DNA of 7,095 nucleotides from an uncultured Candidatus Altimarinota bacterium (GTDB lineage: Bacteria; Patescibacteriota; Gracilibacteria; BD1-5; JAGOOR01). A model generated the notes under the pieces. The model saw only the letters and a list, made by a program, of their open reading frames with translations, did no database searches and had not been told where the DNA came from. Shown piece by piece: positions 1-5,996 of this stretch. The stretch is taken from NCBI GenBank assembly GCA_937920005.1, contig CALETF010000048.1:1-7095 (forward strand), in the 5' to 3' direction. Each line of letters begins with the position of its first letter. The stretch's first letter is position 1. Both the position numbers and the translations under genes were made by a program.

Positions 1-2061
1 CCTCAACTCATTGCGAAGGCTGGAATTGGAGATATAACAGCGCGAACAAGTGTAAGCCTATATGACAATGATAGTTGTAGTGGAGCACCTATTCAAACTA
101 TTTTGACAACAAGAGACATGCCAAAAGTTGACTTGTACGACCCTTCACCTCTGAGCAAAAATCAAGTAAAAACATATACAGTACAAGTCGGATCTACTTG
201 TTCATCTCTTAATACAACAGAGGATAGAAAAGCTACATACACATACTCTTGAGAAACTATTGCACCAGTTAATCGTCTTGCCTGTATGAGTAATACAACT
301 TTCGGAAATGAAACTTTCGCAGTATGACCTTTTGTTGAAAATGAATTAACTCTGTGCGATGCTGGAGATATGGTAGATGCAAAAAAATGTAACGCATGGC
401 AAGGAAATGGCACTTTTAACCCCGAATGTTTGACTACTGGTCAAGGCACCCTCAATAATCCTTATCGAATTTGTACTCCTGAACAACTTCAAGAAATAGA
501 TAACCTCCCTGGTAAACATTTCCGCCTCGGAAAAAATATAGATCTCTCGCGATCATCATCTTGGTTTGGTGGAAAAGGATTTGAACCAATAGGTCGTAAG
601 CTACATTTTGGCTTTTATGGCTCTCTCGATGGTAATGGGTATGAAATTAGCAATCTCTCTATTAAGAGTCCTGACAATTATACTGGTCTTTTTGGAGTAG
701 CTAATGGGGCTTCTTGGCCAGGATTTTGGGTCAATAATCTCAGACTTAATAACGTTCATATACAGGATTCAGATGCTATTAGTGGCAGTCTCGTTGGTAT
801 GACAGGTTGTGCTATCATTAGTGGAGTCGAATCAATTGGTGTAGATATCTCAGGCGCTAAAAATAATACTGGTGGTTTGATCGGACAGACATATCTTGAA
901 ACAAAAGTGCTGTACTCAAAAACATCCTGACAAATTACAACATCAGATACTATGGGTATATGGAGCTCTGGTAGTGGAAATATCGGTGGTCTGATTGGAC
1001 AGGTACCAGGAAGTATCTTTGAGGCGGGATTCAATGAGACCAATGTAAATCTCGCTGCTAAAGGCGCAAATATAGCTGGTCTTATAGGCCATATGTATGG
1101 TAGTGCAAATAACTACCTTGAGGTACATGATAATCTCGTGCAGGGTAGTATTTTTGCAGAAGACGGTTCAGGAATTATAGGAGCTGTACTATGAAATGCA
1201 TCAGGTGTTCGCGCAAAAAATAATACCGCTGAACCAGCATCGGATGAAAATCAAATATTTGTGATGGGCGAAGGGACTGTCGGAAGCATCGGATGATTTG
1301 TAGGACAAGCCGGTAACTCAGATTTTTCTAACAACAAAACAAGTTACAGTATCCAATGAAATAGCGCAGGAACCGTATGAGGATTTGGTTGACGCATTGA
1401 TACATCAATTGTCTCTAAAAATATTGCCTCTTGAAAAATAGGATGAGAAAATGGCACTGGCCCTCAATCATTTTATATAGGTGGATTTGTATGATACACC
1501 AATGGTGGGTCATACACGGATAATTATTCAACGACAAAAATATCTACAAGCTATATCGCTCCTGCATGGCACATAGGTGGATTTGTAGGTATATGAGGTG
1601 CAGTTTCAATGAAGAGAAATTATTCTTCTGGAACAATAACATCAAAAAATAAAAATGATTATCAGCTCGGTGGATTTGCTTGATCTCTCACAGAATCCAA
1701 TGGTTTACCCTACAGTGTAAGCGATAATTTCTCCACTAGTGGAATCATATTTGAACATGGATGATTAAACGACACACTCCCAAGTTACGTTGGATGATTT
1801 GTAGGTTTCATACCTCATCGAGTAGCTGGTATGAACAATATCTTTGAAAACAATTACTACGCTAATTCTAACAAGGGTTGTGCTGGATCAACACCAACCT
1901 CAGAACAACCCTCTTGTACAAAGGTTGATCAATCAGCTCTTTATTCAGCCAATCATCCAGTCTATACTTGAACTGGAGACGCTTGGGACTTCGTTGGAAC
2001 ATGGTGGATACAAAACAATGCTCTTCCTCTCCTGAAGCCAAGTGCAACAGTTGGTAGCTAA
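1..2061 (+). CDS. GLUG-repeat surface/adhesin-like protein, 3' part (code 25)
   Basis: Frame 1 is open from the window edge to TAA at 2059-2061 (686 residues) if TGA is read as Gly; the start lies upstream. Sixteen in-frame TGAs begin at 250, 325, 928, 1192, 1294, 1357, 1378, 1390, 1432, 1444, 1492, 1594, 1681, 1762, 1795 and 1969. Window residues 1-150 are Cys- and Thr-containing and not recognised. Residues 150-225 have the lead-in typical of GLUG proteins (NNPYRICTPEQLQ, LGKNIDLS, GSLDGNGYEISNLSI). About twelve GLUG-like motifs follow at 30-40 residue spacing, for example TGLFG 228, GGLIG 291 and 329, AGLIG 359, GGFVG 431, 494, 526 and 598, GGFAG 557. The end, with WW and ALPLLKP, is also usual for the family. 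GLUG repeats occur in secreted and surface proteins, often adhesin-like; a beta-solenoid and a role in cell contact are inferences. No sorting signal or transmembrane helix is seen at the C-terminus. A pseudogene is unlikely because the TGAs fall on repeat glycines. Confidence 0.88.
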
Positions 2062-2073
2062 AATCATTCAATA

Positions 2074-2100
2074 TAAAAGCTCTCAACATGAGAGCTTTTA
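2074..2100. terminator. Bidirectional intrinsic terminator between convergent genes
   Basis: An 11-bp perfect stem (2074-2084 with 2090-2100) closes a 5-nt loop AACAT. It has a GC core (GCTCTC/GAGAGC) flanked by A- and T-runs on both sides, so it can work for either strand. It lies 12 nt after the stop of the GLUG-repeat gene. The TAA of the reverse-strand transpeptidase (2098-2100) forms the base of the stem. Confidence 0.85.
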
Positions 2101-3357
2101 TTTTATATGAACCGTTGTCCCTATTTTTGCCCAGTTGTAGATAAAACGTACAGCGTTGTATGGCGTATTGATACATCCATGACTACCATTGTAGACGTAA
2201 CTCGCACCGCCGAATCTCGTACGCCAACAGTCAGTCGAATTACATGCATCATGAATTCCGTAGGCGCCATAGAAACCGAGCCAATAATCGACCCATAGTT
2301 CATATTCCTCTTCTGGGAAAGGAGATTTCATGAGTTTATTTCTTTGTTTGGTGTAGACTTTAAATGTTCCACGAACGGTCTCAAAATCACGTCGACCACT
2401 CGTGATAGCCGTCGAGAGTATGAGGTCTCCGTCTTCATAGACATACATCATCTGGTCACGAAGAGAAACAAAAATCTGATCGTATATATCAAAAAACGGT
2501 GCCTCAGGTATAGGAGTATCTTTCCACTTCTCTGCTTCTTTTGCGACGATATCGGCACGTTTTTCGCGAGCTACTTTTCTGATTTCACGTGACTCTATTC
2601 TGTATGGATCAAGGAGATTGGAGAGAGTTTTAAATGAAGCTTCAAGAGTATCAGATTTTTCTATTCTGAGAATTTCCTCAGAAAAAGATTCATTGTAGAG
2701 CTTATTGAAGACTTTTGCATCAAATTTGAGTGTGGTATCACGATTGACGCGATAGAGTGAATCAAGAAATGTGATTTCATGCTTGATAGCATCTATATCT
2801 TTGAGTACGAGATCTTTTTTTGTACGTTCGAAATCTTTAAGGGCTTGATCGACGTATTCTCCTGAGACCTTCACGAGATCATCTAATGGCTCACTCCTCA
2901 CTTCACGGTCAGTAGCAAGTTGGTTCTCGAGATAATTCGCTTGTTCTGTGATTTTTTGTTTTTCTGGGAAGACCATCTCCGCACCTGTATCGGCAATCGT
3001 CCGCAATGATTGGATATTTTGGACTATCGTATCATGCATCCTGTAGAGATCATTTCTATACTGATTGATGAGAGAACGTATCCCTACCTGCAAGACATGA
3101 GCTTCTCGGATGATAATATCAGGCCGAGTAAAAAAACTCCGCTCATTCGCTGACTTGTGCGCTGTTTGAAATTCTGCGGTCATCTCCACGAGAGTCCCCT
3201 CTCGAGTTGCCTCATCGTAGAGTACTTCGTAGCGATACACGAGAAATTGATGCCAGAAAAAGGTAAACAGATGGAGCACAACAAAGAAAAATATGCCCGC
3301 AAAGACATATCTTTGAATTTTTTCACTATGATGATGGTGTGCCCACTTTTTCTTCAT
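2098..3357 (-). CDS. Membrane-anchored L,D-transpeptidase (YkuD domain)
   Basis: The 419-residue product starts with a Lys/His-rich cytoplasmic tip (HHHH at 7-10) and one hydrophobic helix at about 17-40, a signal-anchor placing the rest outside the membrane. Residues about 45-285 are charged and helical, probably coiled-coil stalk. Residues about 294-419 form a YkuD catalytic domain: the early strand region with SLRDQMMYVYEDG, then GIH (His369), then SHGCIN with the predicted nucleophile Cys395. The family's usual SHGCIR has Arg after Ile; here it is Asn. Such enzymes make 3-3 cross-links in peptidoglycan or attach proteins to it, using an acyl-enzyme on the Cys. The start is fixed by an in-frame TAG six codons upstream and by a promoter whose -10 ends 6 nt before the ATG. 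No TGA occurs in 419 codons. Family assignment is firm; the exact substrate is not. Confidence 0.92.
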   Translation of the reverse strand: MKKKWAHHHHSEKIQRYVFAGIFFFVVLHLFTFFWHQFLVYRYEVLYDEATREGTLVEMTAEFQTAHKSANERSFFTRPDIIIREAHVLQVGIRSLINQYRNDLYRMHDTIVQNIQSLRTIADTGAEMVFPEKQKITEQANYLENQLATDREVRSEPLDDLVKVSGEYVDQALKDFERTKKDLVLKDIDAIKHEITFLDSLYRVNRDTTLKFDAKVFNKLYNESFSEEILRIEKSDTLEASFKTLSNLLDPYRIESREIRKVAREKRADIVAKEAEKWKDTPIPEAPFFDIYDQIFVSLRDQMMYVYEDGDLILSTAITSGRRDFETVRGTFKVYTKQRNKLMKSPFPEEEYELWVDYWLGFYGAYGIHDACNSTDCWRTRFGGASYVYNGSHGCINTPYNAVRFIYNWAKIGTTVHIK

Positions 3358-3363
3358 GATGGT

Positions 3364-3393
3364 ATCATACTACAATCAAGTGTTATTTTGCAA
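3364..3393 (-). promoter_or_regulatory. Promoter of the L,D-transpeptidase gene, leaderless type
   Basis: On the reverse strand a -35 TTGCAA (3388-3393) and a -10 TATGAT (3364-3369) are 18 nt apart. Only 6 nt separate the -10 from the ATG at 3357, so transcription would begin at or within a base or two of the start codon. There is no room for a ribosome binding site. The call rests on box match and spacing only. Confidence 0.6.
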
Positions 3394-3454
3394 TCTTTTT
3401 CCGTGAAGATGTGGTGAAATTATTATAAATTCAAGAATTCAGAAATAGGTTTTT

Positions 3455-3528
3455 AGGGGAGCAACTGTCTGAGCGGGATGAAAACTGATAATTGCTGAAC
3501 TTGGTTTATAGCGAGTTTTGGCTCCCCT
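3455..3528. repeat. Structured intergenic palindrome, function unknown
   Basis: An 8-bp perfect inverted repeat (AGGGGAGC 3455-3462, GCTCCCCT 3521-3528) encloses 58 nt. It can be extended inward by AACT (3463-3466) with AGTT (3514-3517) after a 3-nt bulge. Inside, GAACTTG (3497-3503) can pair alternatively with CGAGTTT (3512-3518), leaving an 8-nt loop. The size and 7-8 bp closing stem look tRNA-like, but no T-arm or D-arm fits. It sits between divergent promoters, outside both. It could be a dispersed intergenic repeat, a miniature mobile element or a small structured RNA. No direct repeat flanks it that I can see. Confidence 0.6.
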
Positions 3529-3539
3529 GAATGATTTTG

Positions 3540-3561
3540 GTACTTTTTTCATAAAAAGTAC
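3540..3561. repeat. AT-rich hairpin next to the palindrome
   Basis: GTACTTTTT (3540-3548) and AAAAAGTAC (3553-3561) form a perfect 9-bp stem with a TCAT loop. It lies 11 nt after the palindrome at 3455-3528 and about 30 nt before the nth -10 box. Neither strand has a T-run after the stem, so it is not a normal terminator. It may belong to the same element as the palindrome, or be a protein-binding site upstream of nth. Confidence 0.6.
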
Positions 3562-3590
3562 AAAGCGACTCCGTGTCTTTCTGGTATTTT

Positions 3591-3599
3591 TGATATACT
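3591..3599 (+). promoter_or_regulatory. Extended -10 promoter of nth, leaderless type
   Basis: TGATATACT holds an extended -10 (TG, one base, then TATACT at 3594-3599). I see no good -35, as expected of extended -10 promoters. The box ends 6 nt before the ATG at 3606, the same spacing as at the divergent transpeptidase promoter, so the mRNA probably starts at the ATG. Confidence 0.62.
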
Positions 3600-3605
3600 A
3601 TTTTT

Positions 3606-4271
3606 ATGAAACTCCGCTCAAAAGCAGAACGAGATGAAATCCTCAATGAAATATTTAAACTCTATCCGACGAAGACGATAGAGCTCGATTTCGAGACCCC
3701 TTTTCAGCTCCTCACAGCCGTCATACTCTCAGCTCAGATGACCGATAAAGGGGTCAATAAAGCAACAAAAAAACTTTTTGAAATCATGAAGACTCCAGCC
3801 GACCTCCTGAAACTCCAACCCGAGAAAGTCGAAGTCATGCTCAGAGGAGTGAATTATTATCGAGTAAAAACAAAGCACCTCTTTCAGACCGCAGAGAAAC
3901 TCGTGCACGAACACGGAGGAAAAATCCCGCATACACTCGAAACCATCCGTACACTCCCCTGAGTCGGTATCAAGACTGCAAAAGTCGTCCTCTCTCATCT
4001 CTACGATATGCCCTTTATCGGTGTCGATACGCATATTCATCGTGTGATGAACCGCATGGGAATCGTGAAAACGAAAACACCAGAAGAGACGGATAAAAAA
4101 CTCGAAAAACTCTTGAGCGAAGATCAGAAACGCACCATGCATCATGCAATAGTCCTCTTCGGACGATATATCTGCACAGCGAAAAAATGTAAATGCTCAG
4201 AGACTCCCCTTGCGAAGTGGTGTGGGTGTGGGGAGTGTAGAAAATTTGTTATGAATGGAAAAATAATATAA
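3606..4271 (+). CDS. nth: Endonuclease III, DNA glycosylase/AP lyase (one TGA-Gly)
   Basis: This is a 221-residue base-excision repair enzyme that removes oxidised pyrimidines and cuts the abasic strand; the family norm is about 210. The N-terminal part has the family segment LLTAVILSAQMTDKGVNKAT. The helix-hairpin-helix LPGVGIKTA lies at 117-125, with its first Gly (119) encoded by TGA at 3960-3962. The predicted catalytic residues are Lys123 and Asp141 (in VDTH). Reading TGA as stop would remove both. The C-terminal cluster loop is odd. Against the E. coli pattern C-x6-C-x2-C-x5-C, Cys190, Cys197 and Cys206 align but the third ligand position is Thr200. Extra cysteines occur at 195, 208 and 211. 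The start has a -10 box 6 nt upstream. Leu is mostly CTC, unlike the next gene. Confidence 0.95.
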
Positions 4272-4308
4272 TTAAATTGTTGCTAACAAGATATTTCTAA
4301 TTAATTAT

Positions 4309-4788
4309 ATGACCATTTTTTCTAATATATTTATCGGGGTACTTAGCGGTGTCATAACTTCTATGCTACTTTATTTAGTTATACTGTTTTTAAACAAAGT
4401 TATTATACCTTTTTACCAAACTAAAATTTATCGTTGATTAGATATTCAAGGCAATTGGAAAGCCATCAAAGAAGAGAGTCCATCAAAATATCAATTCAAT
4501 TTACAGATTAAACAAACTGGGCATAAAATATCTTGAAAATACCTAGCAAAAAGCATTCATCCCCATGATGAATCATTCGCTGATTACAACTTTAATGGTT
4601 TAATAAAAGATAACTATATACTAATTCAGTATGAGACCTGTAATAATAAAACAATCGGCTTAGGAGCTTTTTTATTAAAAATATCAAATGGTGGCGATGG
4701 TTTAGTGGGGCATATATTATTCATGGATAGGTACCAAACCAATATTCATGCAATGGAATATATCGAATTTTGTAGAGAAAAAAATTAA
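4309..4788 (+). CDS. Small membrane-anchored, probable beta-barrel protein, unknown
   Basis: The frame gives 159 residues when TGA at 4435-4437 (Gly43) and 4534-4536 (Gly76) is read as Gly; under the standard code the gene is invisible. One long hydrophobic helix covers about residues 6-34. It is followed by YRGLDIQGNW and a strand-rich domain with alternating hydrophobic residues: FNLQIKQTGHKISGKY, YNFNGLI, NYILIQY, GLGAFLLKI, GLVGHILFMD. This layout recalls small lipocalin-like barrels tethered to the membrane, as in the CBASS effector Cap15, but no nucleotide cyclase gene is nearby and the likeness is by eye only. It begins 37 nt after nth and ends 6 nt before the next ATG, so co-transcription is plausible. 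Codon use differs sharply: 10 of 16 Leu are TTA and none CTC, whereas nth has no TTA. That suggests later acquisition, from a donor sharing the code or with later adaptation. No Shine-Dalgarno is seen; the ATG is the first after an upstream in-frame TAA at 4273. Confidence 0.75.
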
Positions 4789-4794
4789 ATAACT

Positions 4795-5100
4795 ATGTTC
4801 CAAAAATATCTCTCCTATCTCCGCGATAATCCAAAAGGATATTGGTTTAAAGCAAAACCATTTGGTTGGGGCTGGACTCCTGTCACTTGGCAGGGTTGGG
4901 TTGTGATATTAGTCTATGTAGCATCTATCGTTGCTCTCGTATCCATGAGGGAAGAGGCTATTCCAGGTAATCCTGATTCGGGCAGTAATTTTTTGGTGCT
5001 CGGAGGTCCAGTAATCGTACTCACTGTTCTCCTGATTTTTATCTGTTATAAAAAAGGTGAAAAACCTCATTGGAACTGGGGCTGGCCGAATAAGAAATAA
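4795..5100 (+). CDS. Small Trp-rich two-helix membrane protein, unknown
   Basis: A 101-residue protein. The N-terminal 34 residues are aromatic and basic (LRDNPKGYWFKAKPFGWGW, TPVTWQGW), followed by a membrane helix at about 35-50. A short polar loop with PGNPDSG comes next, then a second helix at about 66-84 and a basic tail ending HWNWGWPNKK. The similar GWGW motifs at both ends would lie on the same side of the membrane, the cytoplasmic side by the positive-inside rule. From memory the YWFK..GWGWTPVTWQGW block recurs in small uncharacterised proteins of CPR and other bacteria; this is unchecked. Function is unknown. The ATG is 6 nt after the preceding stop, so translation may be coupled to it. 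There is no TGA, and eight Trp are all TGG. No terminator follows directly. Confidence 0.8.
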   Translation: MFQKYLSYLRDNPKGYWFKAKPFGWGWTPVTWQGWVVILVYVASIVALVSMREEAIPGNPDSGSNFLVLGGPVIVLTVLLIFICYKKGEKPHWNWGWPNKK

Positions 5101-5123
5101 CTTTAATTCGTCTTATACTTTTG

Positions 5124-5152
5124 CTGACAAACACCTCGAGAGGCTATATACA
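5124..5152 (+). promoter_or_regulatory. Candidate sigma70-type promoter upstream of the small peptide gene
   Basis: CTGACA (5124-5129) and TATACA (5147-5152) are 17 nt apart, a good -35/-10 pair. An ATG at 5157, in frame with the peptide gene at 5229 through a TGA-Gly at 5184-5186, would begin almost at the transcription start. That would add 24 N-terminal residues (MSHIINRRNG...). The extension is basic and unlike the acidic remainder, so I prefer 5229 as the start. Confidence 0.4.
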
Positions 5153-5191
5153 ATAAATGTCTCATATTATAAATAGGAGAAACTGAGAAAG

Positions 5192-5200
5192 TGCTATACT
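5192..5200 (+). promoter_or_regulatory. Extended -10 promoter of the 38-residue peptide gene
   Basis: TGCTATACT has the same form as the nth promoter (TG, one base, TATACT). The -10 box is 5195-5200 and the ATG is at 5229, giving a leader of about 22 nt without a Shine-Dalgarno. No clear -35 is present. Confidence 0.5.
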
Positions 5201-5228
5201 CACCACTCTATTTCCTAGCCATATTATT

Positions 5229-5345
5229 ATGTCTGATGATATAACTACCACAGAAGAAACAATCGTTCCTGCGGTTGAAACTCCTGAAACAGAAACTGTA
5301 ACTCCTGAAGTTACACCTGAAACAGAAGCAACTCCGGCTGAATAA
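5229..5345 (+). CDS. 38-residue acidic Thr/Pro/Glu-rich peptide, unknown
   Basis: ATG at 5229 to TAA at 5343-5345 encodes MSDDITTTEETIVPAV followed by a run of degenerate units of the kind TPE-TE/TPEV (ETPETETVTPEV, TPETEATPAE). The peptide has no Lys, Arg or aromatic residue, no Cys and no membrane segment, so it should be strongly acidic and disordered. It has its own extended -10 promoter and a strong terminator starting 18 nt after the stop, which supports a real transcription unit. I do not recognise a family. It might be a tail or linker-like peptide, a low-complexity abundant protein, or a coincidental frame in a small RNA. Low-complexity composition by itself is weak evidence of coding. 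Confidence 0.55.
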   Translation: MSDDITTTEETIVPAVETPETETVTPEVTPETEATPAE

Positions 5346-5363
5346 TCATTTTTGATTATTTTT

Positions 5364-5389
5364 AAAAAAGCACTTCCGGGTGCTTTTTT
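5364..5389. terminator. Bidirectional intrinsic terminator between convergent genes
   Basis: A 10-bp perfect stem (AAAAAAGCAC 5364-5373 with GTGCTTTTTT 5380-5389) has a TTCCGG loop and ends in a T-run on either strand. It closes the small peptide unit on the forward strand and tmk on the reverse. The tmk stop codon (5388-5390) overlaps the stem base, the same arrangement as at 2074-2100. Confidence 0.9.
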
Positions 5390-5987
5390 ATTTGTTAAAA
5401 ATTTCTTTCACTCTCTCTGCAACTTCTTCCACACTTCCCTCACCATCGATGACCACAATATTTCGACCTTTTGATTTCAGAAATTCTATTGCTGAGAGAT
5501 ATCCTGCATGGCATCGGCGGAGGAAATCTTCTTGTTCGTAGACCTCTTTTGCTTCGTTCCGATTTCAGAGACGGGCAAGCATCGTCTCCACAGAAATCAT
5601 GAGGACGATGGTAAGCTCGGGAGCAAGTATATCTTTGTGGAGTTCGTATATTTCTTCGAAGCTTACTCCGCTCGCATAGCCCTGATAGACATAGGTCGTG
5701 AGATCACAACGAGAGGAGATAATCCACACGTCACGCGCGAGCAGTGAAGCTCGGAATAATTCGAGTTCCCTTCTATCTTCTGAGAAAAGTTTCGCTGTTT
5801 CGAGTGGTGGGACGACGATATGTTGTTGAGCAATTTCATTCAATCTCTTACCTGCTTCGGTCATTCGAGATGGCTCCCGTGATTTCGTGATAACGCGGTG
5901 TTTATTTTGGTCTATCAAATGACTCAAGAGGAGTTTGAGTTGTGTGTCCTTCCCTGCCCCGTCGACTCACTCAATAGCGATAAACAT
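5388..5987 (-). CDS. tmk: Thymidylate kinase (two TGA-Gly codons)
   Basis: A 199-residue cytosolic enzyme that phosphorylates dTMP to dTDP with ATP. The P-loop is MFIAIEGVDGAGKDTQ at the very N-terminus, with Gly7 encoded by TGA at 5969-5967. A second TGA (5567-5565) gives Gly141 in LARLGNR, in the lid region, followed by more Arg and Glu residues. SREPS (36-40) corresponds to the family's TREPG motif and LFSEDRRELE (67-76) to the LFxADR block. SSRCDLTTYVYQG (91-103) corresponds to DRYxxSxxAYQG, but the usual Asp before Arg is Ser92. Length is close to the family norm of about 210. The ATG at 5987 is the only sensible start because it immediately precedes the P-loop. The gene starts 9 nt after the ftsZ stop, without a Shine-Dalgarno, so it is probably co-transcribed and perhaps reinitiated. 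Confidence 0.94.
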
Positions 5988-5996
5988 ATCGCAGAA

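Noticed and set aside
250..1971. Pseudogene with many stop codons
   Set aside because: All interruptions are TGA, none TAA or TAG, and they fall on repeat glycines; the same reading repairs nth, tmk and ftsZ.
3328..3339. His tract near the transpeptidase N-terminus as a vector tag
   Set aside because: It follows MKKKWA, has four His only and leads directly into a natural signal-anchor; no vector sequence surrounds it.
3456..3527. tRNA gene, because a 7-bp closing stem frames 72 nt
   Set aside because: No T-arm with a TTC-type loop next to the 3' strand, no D-arm with GG, and no CCA on either strand.
3540..3561. Intrinsic terminator
   Set aside because: No GC-rich stem and no T-run after the stem on either strand; it lies upstream of nth, not after a gene.
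3960..3962. TGA as Trp (code 4) or selenocysteine
   Set aside because: LPGVG requires Gly here; tmk and ftsZ give the same answer. Trp is TGG throughout and selenocysteine has no reason to occupy glycine sites.
4272..4308. Separate promoter for the 4309 gene
   Set aside because: Very AT-rich, so weak -10 matches occur at many positions; none with a matching -35 at good spacing stands out.
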